Assembly: GCA_024138025.1 (NCBI GenBank)
Contig: JAMXBD010001205.1
Span: 310,001-374,000, forward strand
Source of the DNA: Combretum micranthum
Lineage: Eukaryota > Streptophyta > Magnoliopsida > Myrtales > Combretaceae
Reading direction: 5' to 3'
DNA length: 64,000 nt
Below, in pieces: positions 1 through 11,844 of this stretch. The position numbers and the translations under genes were made by a program. The notes beneath the pieces were generated by a model that was not told the DNA's origin, ran no database searches, and saw only the letters and a program-made list of their open reading frames with translations. How positions within the stretch are numbered: position 1 is the first letter of the stretch; each line of letters opens with the position of its first letter.

Positions 1-1086
1 GAGTTTTCGTAACACAAGTCTTAAATGCTCTCGATGCTCTTCCTTGTTCCGAGAATATATCAGAATATCATCAATGAATACTATGACAAATGAATCCAGA
101 TAATCCTTGAAGACTCTATTCATCAAATCCATGAATGCGGCTGGAGCATTGGTTAACCCAAAAGGCATTACCAAAAACTCGAAGTGTCCATACCGAGTTC
201 GGAAAGCCGTCTTCTGAATATCTTGCGATTTGATCTTGAGTTGATAATATCCTGATCTCAAGTCGATCTTAGAAAACACTGTGGCTCCCTTTAACTGATC
301 GAACAAATCATCGATCCTAGGTAAAGGGTATTTGTTCTTTAATAGTAACTCGGTTCAATTCGGTAATCAATACACATGCGTAAACTTTCATCTTTCTTCT
401 TGACAAACAGCACAGGAGCACCCCATATACTCGGTCTGATAAAGCCCAAATCTTGTAACTCTTGCAATTGTAACTTCAACTCTTTCAATTCAGCTGGAGC
501 CATTCTATATGGAGCTTTAGAGATAGGTACCGTTCCAGGCAATACCTCAATTCCAAACTCTATCTCCCGATCCGGTGGTAATCCAGGTAACTTCTCGGGA
601 AATACATCCACAAACTCATTCACAATTGGCGTCATTTTGATATCCACTTCTTCAATATTTATAGCTGCACAACTGGTTTTTCCCACAGCTCCATAAACTT
701 CATACTCCTAGGTCTAACCTCTCCAATTTATGTGTGAAACTCCCTTCAATCAAGCCAAAACTTAACTCCGCCTTACTACAATCAATCGTGACCTTATATT
801 GATTTAGCCAATTCATTCCCAAAATCACATCAAAATCAGATAAAGGCAACACTATCATATCAATAGGCATGTTCACATTTGAAATCACAACACTTATACT
901 TTTACACACACAAGGATGTCTATTTTCAATCACCAACGGAGTAGTCACACACATAACACGATCAATCAACAATTCAGAGGCAAGCTCACAATCATTCATA
1001 AAATTTTCAGAAATACAAGCATGAGTCGCTCCAGTATCAATTAGCACATATGCATCCCTATTAGCAACACTCAGTATACCTGCCAA
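1..1086 (-). pseudogene. pol: protease and reverse transcriptase start of Tekay-like gypsy element (frameshifted)
   Basis: The protease occupies about 1086-700 and keeps the retropepsin active site in LIDTGATHACIS. The frame then changes and the RT N-terminus begins near 686 with the gypsy signature [13 protein letters not shown] one-base slip near 340, in the CIDYR motif, shifts the frame again. Beyond it, bases 340-1 still read a good RT palm with [26 protein letters not shown] and the catalytic FIDDILIYS. The catalytic aspartates survive although the polyprotein is interrupted. The rest of RT, RNase H and integrase lie to the left of the window. Confidence 0.88.
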
Positions 1087-1108
1087 AGTGTCTACTGAGG
1101 GTGTGTCC

Positions 1109-2424
1109 TCAATCTGCTAAGGCGAAAACCCTCGGATTTGTCTTTCCCTTCTCTACATCAACTCCACTCTTCACATTAGGTCGGTCCTTGCAATTAGCAA
1201 TGTGATGCCCTCTTTGCTTGCAATATGCACAAAAGACCGGTGGTAGTTTCGGATTCTTGCACTCTCTAGACTTATGCCCAACTTGACCACATGAGAAACA
1301 TGCATTGGGAGTCCACTTGCAATCGGACAACTCATGAGGACCATAGCACCTAAAACATTTCTTTTCAAATGCAAGTGTAGGAGCTTTATATATCGGCTTT
1401 TGATCTCCTTGTCGTCCCATAAATGGCTTCTTTCCTTTACCAACACCCGATAACTATCATAGGATGAAGTAGGAGCGGGTCTCTTTCCCAGAAATGCAGC
1501 TCTCTTTGCTCTTCTAATTCTACTATCGTTCTGAATTTGCTCCATTAGCAAAGCTTTGGCCACCGTATCTGATAGGGTATGCAACTCAAATTTCTTCACT
1601 TCACTTTGGATTTCTTCATTCAGTCCATTCTGAAATTTCTGAACTTTCATCCTCTCATCTCGGTAATCACCTCCAGCAAAACGCAACAGTCTACAGAATT
1701 CACCATGATATTCATCTACAGTCTTGCTCCCTTGTCTCAAGTTCAACCAATCGGCTATCATCCTTCTCTCACTGAATTCGGAAAATACTTGATGAAAAAT
1801 ATATCCTTGAATGCATTCCATGATATGGGTAGTTGTAGATTTCCACTTGTTAATCTCCACCAATTATAAGCTCTTTCTTCATCATGTAAACCGCTAAATC
1901 CACTTTATTATCTTCCGGGGTTCTACTGGCTGCAAATGTTTTCTCAAGCTCCTCTATCCACCCTTCAGCTACTGTAGGGTCGGTACTAGTGCCATCAAAC
2001 TCTGGAACCATCTTGCTAAAATCATGTAATTTGATTTGATTGGATTGATCATTTACAGGAGTAGCCTCATTTGATCTCATCCCTTGCTGGTTACCTTGCT
2101 GCATGAGATGCTGAGTTTGTTGATACATCATCATCTGATATTGCTGCATCATGGCCATCATATCCCTCATCATACTGTACATCGAGTTCGGATCACTAGT
2201 TGGTATTTGTGACATAGGAGGAATGGGTGGCATAGGTGGAGGTGGAGGAATCTGAGTCGGTGGAGGAACTTGTGAAGCTGAAGCCGATGCAGGCGATGGA
2301 GTAGTCTCACTGCTCGGTGTAGAAGATGAAGTAGGAGCAAATGTAGATGATGACGTGACGTGTGTGGTGGTGGCATACTTTCTCTATCAGAATGTTGCCT
2401 AGTAGACCTCCTCAACCTGTCCAT
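1109..2424 (-). pseudogene. gag: gag of Tekay-like gypsy element (frameshifted)
   Basis: The likely start codon is at 2424 (MDRLRRSTRQ), followed by a serine/threonine/proline-rich N-terminus, a Met/Gln-rich stretch near 2160-2100, and the retrotransposon gag core, with motifs such as KMVPEFDG and later DEYHGEFCRLLRFAGG. Three zinc-knuckle segments lie at about 1360-1170. The middle one (CFSCGQVGHKSREC) and the third (CAYCKQRGHHIANC) are canonical CX2CX4HX4C. The first (CFRCYGPHELSDC) is one residue short between the second Cys and the His. The reading frame changes at least three times (near 2330, 1860 and 1440), so no full-length capsid protein can be made. Gag would normally package the element RNA in cytoplasmic particles. 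Confidence 0.85.
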
Positions 2425-3310
2425 CTTTACAATTGCATAATATATTCAACACACATTCACACATGTATCTAAATTCCTAATCACATGCAAAACTTATCAA
2501 GTTAACATTTACATTCATACATAAATGAACAAACAATTCAACAATCATCAACAAACAATAAGCAATTAAACAAGAAACAAATAACAAATATAAAACAAGC
2601 AAGAAGAAAATTACACACAACTATTTGGATAGCTTAATTCTTTTCTATACTACTTAATTGTGTCTAGGTCAAGTCTTAAATAATCATTACAAAAAAACAA
2701 TTAATCAACCGCTATCACCCTATATTTGAAATAGGAGATAACGGTTCCCAACCACATATAACCCCTAAGATTATATGTAAGGTTGCCTAAAGGAATGTTT
2801 GAGTAATTGTTTATCTAATTCCATAAATATATCATACAATGGGAACATAATTATTTTTTTTTTTAAACCTAAGTAAAGCAACACTACCACACATTTTGGC
2901 AAGGAAACAACTACACTTCTAATTAGCTAATACACATATACATATATATATATTACATCCAAAGGCTTCTTACAAGCCTTAACCAAAATCCTCAAAACAC
3001 GACCTAACTAATACTATAATTACACTATCAACCAAAATGAATCTCATCTAATCTATTACATTCATAAGGTCCATTGAGTCCATGGTCATCTCTAATCCTC
3101 CAACCCATCAAGAAAATCTTCAAAGTCGGTTCCGTACCTCATACTCGTATAGAACTCATCGGAATCATCAGCTGAAACAGATAAAATATGAGCCAAAGGC
3201 CTAGTACACAAGTAACGAATACAAAATGCGAAGTGGATCACACATTCTTAGGCTAAATGCACTATACAACAATCACTTGTTCATTATTAAATATTTAGTG
3301 AGTAAGACAA

Positions 3311-3573
3311 CACGGGAGTATTCAAACTCGGACAACAAGGTTCTAGTATTACGTCCGCTCCCTGAGTGGTCCCTACTGTTCATACAAACTAGGCAGCCCC
3401 ACCTTCCGGCGTAGCCCGTAATACTAGGGGTTCCTGAGTAACGCATCACGATGCTCAGGGGGTTGATATGGCAGCTCGGATACTCATATCTCCTAAACAA
3501 TTCTATCCGTTAACGAGAAAGTACCTGCCCCCAATCTGAGCAGGGTACCGCTCTTCCAAACCAGATTCAACGG
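3311..3573 (-). other. conserved GC-rich hairpin block in LTR, copy 1
   Basis: This 263-base block is nearly identical to 13201-13466 although the surrounding LTR sequence has diverged strongly. It contains inverted arms CTAGTATTACG (3343-3353) and CGTAATACTAG (3417-3427), a CCTGAG/CTCAGG pair, and a GCAGGGTAC-type pair near its end. It lies in the 3' part of the LTR in sense orientation, so it would be in the transcript. The function is not known to me; see the findings. Confidence 0.75.
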
Positions 3574-3934
3574 CAAACAACGACAATCAACACTCATAAC
3601 AATAGTATTCTTATTTTAGAGTAGTTTGATCTTGATGTCTACCCTAGCAAAGAGACAAATAAGTTACTGCGTACCTGATATAGCTGGGAATTAACGGGGT
3701 TGACGGGCGAGGATCTATCACTGTTTAAATCAATATTAAATTCACACTTAGCTTAAGCACTAGTTAACTAGTATAAAAGATAAATATATCAAAGAAATCC
3801 AAATAAATTAATAAAGGTCATATAAAGCATTTAAACATCCTAAATATCTTAGATGCTTAACAAATACTTAATTACTCAAATAACAAATTTCGGAAAATTT
3901 TAGAAAAAGTTCTTAAAATTAAAAGCACAGGGCA

Positions 3935-4440
3935 TATGCTGGCAGCCAGCCAGCGGCTTTGGGCGGTGTTCGATACTTTGAAAATCAACACTGCCAACGT
4001 GGTAGTGTTCAAGGGTATGCCGACTGCCTTCATTCTACGCCGGCGGCCTTGAGCTGGTGTAGAATCCAAAACCCAAAATTTTCAAAACGTCCAGAGAGGT
4101 CTAAGCCGTCCACTTACTCAGATACGCGGGCAGCTTTGACATGTACGCCAGCGGCCTTAATTCCCAGCGGCCAGCGTACAATATAGATGAAAGAACGCCG
4201 GCTGACTTTTCTAGAGAAAGCCGACGGCTTTCAGTCAGCCTTAAGAAATCTGATTCTGTGGGCATTCAACACCGCCTATAGGCCGGCAGTGTAGATACTC
4301 AATTGTCGGCGTACGTTCTAAAGAATAGACGCTGGCAAATTTTTAGCGTAAAAGCCGGCGGTTTAACAAAGCGGCGTTAAGAAATTTGAATCCAACGCTG
4401 CCTCTACGCAGCGGCGTTGAATTTCCAGGTGCCGGCGTAC
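3935..4440. repeat. cluster of GCCGGC-type words inside the LTR
   Basis: Within an otherwise AT-rich LTR this stretch repeats short GC words such as GCCGGCGGC, GCCGGCAGT and CAGCGGCGTT about every 20-50 bases, in both orientations. The same kind of cluster occurs at the matching position of the solo LTR at 14934-15090 and in the LTRs of the unrelated CRM-like element. Confidence 0.7.
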
Positions 4441-5352
4441 GTTCAAAAACAGGACTATACGAAAATTGTTTTTGATTTCCCTATTTTACTACACTTGTTC
4501 TTTTTTAAAAATTTTCCAAACTTAGTCCAAACTTTCTAAAGTTTGTTATATGATCCAAATGCTATCCTAACAACATGAACTCTACTTCTAATCATCAAAA
4601 CACTAATCACACTTCAATTCACAACTCACTACTCAATCCTTCAATTTTCTATAACATTCATCCCCACACATCCACACTCCTATAAGATGCAAATTACCAC
4701 TCCATTAATCACATAATCTCATCCAAACTATCATCCATGTACCAATTCAATCTCATACCAATCATCACCTTAAAATCATATATATATACCAACATTTACA
4801 ACAATTCAACATAGAACATAAAAATAAAGATAGAGTTTGTATTAAACTCACATGATTGAATCTTGGCTTGGAATGATATTCAAATCCTTAAGCTTGTAAT
4901 GAATCTTGGCTTAGGGTTTAAGATTTTAGGTTAAGAAAAGGAAAAGAAAGAAAAGAAGAAAAGAAAGAAAGAAGGAAAAGAAAGAAAATTCGGATGAAAG
5001 GGAGGCCTGCCCAAAAAGTGTCCAAACATGCCTAAACAAAGTCAAACTCATCCAAATTTAGTCATTAGGGGTGTATTTGACCTAAGGTTAATTTAGGCAA
5101 ATTTCAAATGCATTTGAATTAAATTTGAGCTCAAAAAGTGGGTCTAAATTTAGCCAAAATTTCTGTCATATATCTAAAACAATTCAAAGGTGAATTTACT
5201 AAATTCTAAACATAACACATGCATATTAATTTGAAAAAGACACACACATTAATTACTATACACACATTTAGAGGTATCAAACAATAATATAAACTTTATA
5301 AGACTATACACATATAAATTAATACATTCACTAATTACATTAGCTAAGCACC

Positions 5353-5355
5353 ACG

Positions 5356-5388
<33 letters not shown>
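5353..5388. repeat. compound (AC)n(AT)n microsatellite
   Basis: About eight AC repeats run directly into about nine AT repeats. Confidence 0.9.
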
Positions 5389-5472
5389 CATTCCAATAAC
5401 ATATTAGCATGCAATTTAAGGATTTCATGGCTATTTCAAATTTTAAACATTGGTCATTTCGTAGAGTGTTCA

Positions 5473-5892
5473 ATTGTTGACAATTATACTTAATATAGCT
5501 GTAGCTAATAATCAATTAGTTAATAATTATAATTATTTAATTTAATTTTATAAGTTAGATAAAAGGAAAAAAGTGAGTAATAGTACTTTCCAAGATCCTC
5601 GAGGAATATGACCCTGTATTTCATTCATATATTACATGCGATAAGTACACTTGCCCAGTGTTGACCAGATCATAGGAAAGAGATAATAGGAATTAAACTA
5701 TTAAAACTCGATTACGAAATAGCGCACCACATTGCATTGGGGGGCCAATCTGTCCTTTCTAAAATTTGTGACGAAACAAATCATTTTTTTGTGTAATTAT
5801 AGGACATATTAATTTTGATAATTTAAAGACAATCTTTTTAATGGGTGCTTAAATACTTGCAGTAAGTGGATATATGGTAGGTAGAGTATGAA
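5473..5892. other. non-coding spacer, possible old LTR-element leader remnant
   Basis: There is no usable reading frame. Bases 5590-5750 contain wording (CCCTGTATTTC, TACACTTGCC, then AAATAGCGCACC and a run of six G) that loosely resembles the leader found downstream of the LTR in plant Athila/Tat-type and LARD elements. The resemblance is from memory and weak. The last three bases (GAA) are the target duplication of the adjacent CACTA element. Confidence 0.3.
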
Positions 5893-5910
5893 CGCTACAA
5901 GAAATTTTAG

Positions 5911-5940
5911 CTTTAGAGACAAAAAATTTTGTCTCTAAAG
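5911..5940. repeat. 30-bp subterminal palindrome of the CACTA element
   Basis: CTTTAGAGACAAAA, two bases, then its exact complement. Subterminal repeats in CACTA elements are transposase binding sites. Here two binding-type words sit face to face. Confidence 0.85.
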
Positions 5941-7654
5941 TGAAAAATCTATCCCTAAAGACTTTCAGAGACAGATTTTCTGTCACAAATTTCTGTCTCA
6001 AAAATCATCGTCACTAATTCTTTTAGAGACAGATTTATTTTCCATCGCAAATTTGCTACGAAATTTCTATCGCAAATCTGTCTTTGTTTTATAATTAATT
6101 AGTTTTAAATATCCAAATAGTAAATAATAAATAAAATTATTCTGTGGCAAATCTGTCTCTAATTTTAAGATGAATTATTAAAAAACAATTCACATTTTCC
6201 TTCTATTTATCCTTCCCAGGAGATCATCCATTATTAAATGCTACATGCTAAGCACACTTAACGTTGAAGTTTTCACAAGCACTAATCAATGAACCAATTC
6301 ATATCTTCATGAATAAAGTTCCTTTGCTGTTTATTTAAGAGATATCATAATTTACAATATTGTAACTATAAAACATTTTACATATCTTTTATAATTTATT
6401 TTTATTTTATAATTTTACTTTCCCTATTTATTAAGGATTCTTCATTAATATTTTATTAAAATAATATAATATTAATATTACTACTTTTACATTTTATAAT
6501 AATTATTTAATTATATATAATAAAAATTTATATGTGTAATATTATTTATATATACATAATATATAATATGATAAATATATAATATTTTTAGTAGTATATT
6601 ATAAATGTTTACCAAATATGATTATTATTAAAAATATTATATATTATGTATATATAAATAATGTCATACATATAAATATTATATATATTAATGATTATAT
6701 ATAATAATTATACTTTTTACAATACTTATTTAATATTTTATATTAATTAATAAAATATATTTTTAAGTAATATATTTATTTTTTTTATATCATTTTTATT
6801 ACGCTTAATAAATTATATTATAGTATAAAAAAATAAAAAATATATTTTTTATTCATATAATAAATAAAATAACATAAATATAAATTTAAATATATTTAAC
6901 TAATAATTTTATTTTATATATTTATATTATATAAATTATACTATATTTTATATAGTATATTATTTTTCCCATAATATATTATTATATTTTAAATAAAATA
7001 TATAGTATGTAAATAAATTATGTAAGATATATATATAATAATTTTTTTATATTCGATAACATATGAAAATTATAATAAATATATAATAAAAAATTATATA
7101 CAATATCAATATATATTTTTTTTAAATATATTATTAAAATATATATATTATTATATATTTATAAATGTTTAATATATTAAGTTTACATTTAATAGTAGTT
7201 ATTTGATTTACATATTTTATTATTGAAATATACTTTATTTTAAGTATATTTTATGATATTACTTTTATATAACATATTATATTATTGTTATACGTTGTTT
7301 TTATCGAGTTATAATTTAATTTTTTTTATCTAAGTTATTAAGTAAAAGAATATATAATATAAGATGTAAAAAAATAATATTATATTTTAAGTGCTATTTT
7401 TATTTATACTTTATAATATATAAATATGTAATATAATAAATATATTATAAATAAACTATATAATTAGTGTAAATAACATATGATCATACATATTATAGTT
7501 ATTATATAATACACACACACATATATATATATATAATCTATATTAAGATATGTATAATTAAAACTAATTTTTAAACATAATTATTTATATACGTGTATAT
7601 AATAATTTAGTTTAGAGATAGATTTGCAACAAAATTAAAAAAATAGCAATTGGT

Positions 7655-10600
7655 TGAAACACCCCAAACCTTCACCTAGATTAGAAATTGAGCTTAAATA
7701 AATTAAATGAATCCAGTGAATCATAGGGTATAATTAGACAAGTTGATATAATTATAATAGTAATAAATTAAGTTGAAATTGAGATTTTGAATTTCTAAAT
7801 CTCTAAACAAGTCATTAAAATATTTAGAGGATTCCTAATCTCTTGATTCTTAGCCTAAACAGTAATTCCTAAATCTCTATAAAATTTGAGTTCATTTTGC
7901 TTGAGTAAAAATATTAGTTCTTAAACTCGAACTCAAATTAAATATCCCTTTATCTAAAGTAAATTCCTAAATTAAGCTCTCATTTTGAGTTCTTCATTTC
8001 TAACCTATTAGTTCAGAAACTATCTTTTAAATACTTCTAAAACTATAGATATTAATCTGATAGTTCTAACCCTATACCTAAATTCTAAAATATTTTAAAT
8101 ATTTAATCATAATCCTTTTTATGTTCTTTTTGTTGCTGCCTTTACCTTTTTCTTTCTCATTTCTTTCTTTCATATCTTTCTTTCTTTCTTTCTTTAGCTT
8201 CTTCTTCTTCTTCTTCTTCTTTTCCCTTTCTCTTCTCCAATTCTCAAGTTCAAGAGGATTAAAATTAGACATCAAAGTTAGAAAGAACAAATCATAGTAG
8301 AAGAAGTCTCACACTAAGAAAGAAGAGGAGTTCATGTTCCTTAAAAGCTAAGTAGATTTGTTATATGTTGTTTTGTTTATGATTTTGAATTTAAATGATA
8401 TCTAGCTGTTAGAAATGGTTCAAAGTGTTGTTTACATATGTAATTCTTGGTTGATTGTATGTTAGAGGTTGGGATTGTGATGAAGATATGATGAATAGTG
8501 AAGTTAGTGTTTGTTGGAATAATTTGATGTTTGATGTATATGATGAGGGGAATATTTATGCTTTTGATTTTGATTGGAGTGTATAATATGTTATATGAAA
8601 GTTTTTATGATGTTTAAGTTGTATTAGAACATGTAAAAGTTGATATATTGTGTAAAAGAAACATGGAAAATGCGTGTATTGCTTTTAAAAATTTTCCCAG
8701 ACAACGCTACATGGTATTACGGCGTGTACAAGCTTGTGCTGATCAAAAAATCTCTCGGATCACTTTTTCAACCTCTGCCCCACCATGTACACGGGCGTAC
8801 TCATGCTTGTGCTGAACAAAATATGCTGCCTCGGGTCACTTTTTATGCCCTACACAGCTCCGAGCACGACCATGTACCCGGTAGTTACATTTTCCCTTTT
8901 TCGCAGCCTGATCATATTTTATCCATATGTTTTCATCAAATCTCCGATGATGTGATTAAAAACACGTTGGAAAGATTAAAAAGCGATTTACAACTTTTAT
9001 GTTTTGAGTTTTTACAAATTAAAATCGTATCGATGCTTAAATTTTAGTTCTTTCCAGCTATTATATTTTTCAAACTAAGTCAAAAAACTTATGTTTTGCT
9101 TATTAAATGTGTTTTTGCTTAAGAAATGGATCTTTTTGAACTAAAATGAGATAGATAAGCGATATTGATGTGTAGTTTGAGTTAATTGATGTAATTAAAC
9201 ATGAGTTAAGTAGATTTATAGATTTAACAAATAATAGATTAAATCTAGAAATTAGCTATAAAAAAGAACTTAGTTGATAATTCTAGTTCAACTTGGCTAA
9301 AGACTTGAATTAGTTAAAATGAAATAGGTTAATATAGTTTAATCACCTTGACTTAGTTTTTGAGTTAAATGATTAGCTTTAATCAAATTGGCTAAAACTA
9401 AGCTAAATGAGATTAATGGTTAATAATCGAATTAGATTAACAAATTAAATGATCTTTGATTAGCATGAGGATATAATTGTTTTAAATGTCCATTTACATA
9501 AGTTATTAATGTTTTATATATGTAATTGATTTGTATATGTTTTTGTGAAAAGAAACTATAAACAAAGAAAAAAAAAAATACTTGACAACAAAGGAAAACT
9601 GTCCATATTTTGGTGGCGATCTTCGCAGCCATAGTAGGGTTCCAAATTAATGTATGATCAAATAGATTAATAAAAGTTTGAGAAAAGTGGATGATTAGTT
9701 AGCTCAGTTTCTTATATGAGTTCTTTCCTTAACAGAAGTGGATATCTTATTTATCTTCTGGATTATCTTCTGAAATTCTTTTGAGGCTTGTTTGGATTTC
9801 ATATCCAATGTACAAGTAACTCACGTGGTGATTGTTAGATTGACATCTTAAATGGACTAAGAATTTAAAACTCGACCTAATAATGTTTGAATGGTTATCT
9901 ATTTTGCTGTTTAAATCCGTATCTGACCCGGTATAGCAGATTGATCAGGCTTGGGAAGCAGCATCACCTTGCTTAGATTGGAGCACGGTAGATTAGGTGC
10001 TTAAGCCACCCCTGTCTTTGATAAGACTTTCTTAAGTGGTACGGTGGGTAACTGATGGGGAAGACGATATCGGCGTAACATTTGCTTACCCCTAGATTCC
10101 CTGTTGTCTAGAGTTTGAATACTCCCGTGCTGTTTGTTTGCTTTAAAGAAAAGATAATAATCTATTGTTGGTGAATTTCATTTAGTTAAGCTCGCTTGCC
10201 ATTCGTTGTGTGATTGTGTTACTGTGTACTGGGCTTCGACTCATTATTATTGTTGTTGTTTTTTTTTTTTTTTTTACATGTGTTATTATTGATGAGATGG
10301 TGATGATGAGATTGAGGATGATGTTGATGTTGCTGAGTTGTTATGGTTGATGTTGTGGTTGATGATGATGCTCGTTTCAAGTTTTTTTAGGCGATCCAGA
10401 AGACCCGTGAGAATGAGTGAAGTGGGCTAGGTCATTGATGTTTGTATTTTCTTTTATTTTGATTTAATTGTGAGAATTGGATTTATTTACAATTTTGTAA
10501 TTCTTTTAATGGGGTTGTTAATGCTTATATGTTTTGTAAATGAAGATCTACCCCTAAGAGTAGATTAATAAATGTTTTTTATAAAGTTTTGCTTCTTAGA

Positions 10601-10849
10601 AAGTTGGTGTGCTCTGTAGGGAGTAGAGTTTTATAAATGATTTAATAAATTGTTCTCGGCTGCTAAATCTAGTTGTTTCAAAAAAAAAATCTAATTAATG
10701 ATTTCATAACTAAAAATGAGTAACAATGTTCAACATAAAACAAAATCTTTTAAAGAAAGCCTTAGTGTGTATACCTTAAAGTATTATATGTGGCGGTAGC
10801 ATCTTAAATGATTTAATTAATTAATCGGATTAAATTTTGGGGCATTACA
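7655..10849 (+). repeat. solo LTR of a Tekay-like gypsy element inside the CACTA element
   Basis: It starts TGAAACACCCC and ends GGGGCATTACA, near-complementary ends typical of plant chromovirus LTRs. It is flanked by TTGGT (7650-7654) and TTGGC (10850-10854), a 5-bp target duplication with one change. Read in reverse it is colinear with the LTR at 12493-16123: the ends match best, then the polypyrimidine tract (8150-8230) and the block ending in AGTTTGAATACTCCCGTG (10117-10134). No internal retroelement sequence lies between the duplications, so LTR-LTR recombination probably removed it. Bases 8720-8780 and 8792-8852 are a diverged internal duplication. Confidence 0.87.
9935..10136 (+). other. 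diverged copy of the LTR hairpin block
   Basis: It occupies the same relative position in the LTR as the blocks at 3311-3573 and 13201-13466 (opposite orientation) and ends with the shared AGTTTGAATACTCCCGTG. The inside has diverged, but a GGGTAA/TTACCC pair is still visible (about 10045-10094). Confidence 0.5.
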
Positions 10850-11082
10850 TTGGCACTAAAATAAAGTATTTCTCCTTAAAATTAGAGAAAAATTTGCAGC
10901 GGAAAATTTTCTATCGCAAATTAATGTGTAATCCGTCGCAAAAGCATATAAAAATTAGAAGATTATTCAAAATTTATGTTATCACAAATTCATAGCAAAT
11001 CTGTCGCTAATTCTTTTTTTAGAGACAGAAATTTTCAGTTGCAAATTTTCAATCTCTAAAGGTTAGTCTTTTAATAGTGGAA

Positions 11083-11844
11083 GTACTATCCGTATCTTAT
11101 CCTATAAGATACAGGGTATTAAATTTTGTACCTAAAACCTATCTAATGTCACTTTATAGCCCATACCCCATAAAACATGTAGAGCACAAGGTACCATAGG
11201 GAACCTGTAAATTTTTCAATAAGATCTCTATGTTTCTTTTCTTTCTTAAACTTCAAGTTTATAATATTTGATATAGTTTCATGCATCATATAACTACCTT
11301 ATTTTCTTATATTCACTATGAATAACATAAGGAAAGGAATTTTGAAAGTAATTTTTTTAATATCATATGTTTACCAACATATCGAATAGGTTTATGTGTT
11401 CAATTTGAAACTTATAAAAAATACTTGTAAAACCTATTTATGTGATATTAAACAAAATTGTAGAATATTTAGAAAAGTCCAATATTTAAAACTTTGAAAT
11501 TACTTTTGTATTAATCAATCTCAAAAGATAAACAATATCATTATATAGTTTAGGAGCTCAAGTATATACATACAACTATTGTTCTTCTAAAGTGAAATAA
11601 TGAATTCTTCCAAAATAAAATAGTACAAGTTCTTCAATAATGAAAGTTTTTGAAAGGTAGTCTACAAATAACAATCTTGAATAATATTGGTTGCAAGATA
11701 AAAAAAAATGAATTATTATTATTTATTCCGTATCTACTAACACTATTTTATAATATATTTAATAAAGTGAATATATAATATCATGAAACATGTTTCCTTT
11801 ATATATCAGAGTATAAGTTCCACGATGGTATAAGTATGAAGACC
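11083..11844. other. AT-rich sequence without recognised features
   Basis: No reading frame, repeat boundary or RNA gene was recognised between the CACTA element and the gypsy pol remnant. It may be decayed internal sequence of the plus-strand gypsy element, but nothing shows that. Confidence 0.4.

Larger units (their letters stand above)
1..5472 (-). mobile_element. Ty3/gypsy chromovirus (Tekay-like), 5' half, cut by window edge
   Basis: On the minus strand the order from high to low coordinate is LTR, gag with zinc knuckles, aspartic protease, then reverse transcriptase running off the window start. PR upstream of RT, and the RT motifs MPFGLTNAP and FIDDILIYS read from the first 340 bases, place it in Ty3/gypsy. 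The RT wording and the long LTR resemble the Tekay/Del chromovirus clade, but the integrase and chromodomain that would prove this lie outside the window. The coding part changes frame several times, so the copy is dead. The outer LTR boundary is approximate and no target duplication can be checked because the other end is missing. Confidence 0.85.
2660..5472 (-). repeat. 5' LTR of the Tekay-like element (ends approximate)
   Basis: It is recognised by colinearity with the solo LTR at 12493-16123. Both have, in the same order, a motif near 2735-2785, the GC-rich block 3311-3573, a GCGTACCT word near 3672, a cluster of GCCGGC words, a polypurine stretch (4930-4990), and an AT-rich outer part. 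The sense strand is minus because the tract reads as polypyrimidine about 500 bases into the LTR, as in other chromovirus LTRs, and because gag is minus. The outer end is placed at a TGAACACTC start near 5472 and the inner end near 2660. A poor primer-binding match (about 2642-2653) follows. Both ends are guesses. Confidence 0.5.
5893..11079. mobile_element. non-autonomous CACTA (En/Spm) transposon, split by a solo LTR
   Basis: The left end reads CGCTACAAGAAATTTTAGC. The right end, on the complement, reads CACTATTAAAAGACTAACC. Both match the CACTA terminal motif and both continue into TTTAGAGA. A 3-bp direct duplication GAA (5890-5892 and 11080-11082) flanks the element, as expected for this superfamily. 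Subterminal words such as TTTAGAGACAGA and CGCAAATTT recur near both ends, at 5911-6150 and 10890-11060. After removing the nested solo LTR about 2 kb remains. It is extremely AT-rich at 6350-7600 and has no transposase reading frame, so mobility would need a helper element. Confidence 0.87.

Noticed and set aside
5590..5760. Firm call of an Athila or Tat leader
   Set aside because: Resemblance rests on a few short words recalled from such elements; kept only as a low-confidence note.
8078..8290. Lys/Glu-rich 70-codon frame on the minus strand, and its like at 15505-15693
   Set aside because: Both are translations of the purine/pyrimidine tract of the LTRs, with no protein-like composition.
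8640..9047. 135-codon open frame on the plus strand
   Set aside because: It lies wholly inside the solo LTR, spans the internal duplication, and is not kept in related LTRs; a chance frame in the GC-richer part.
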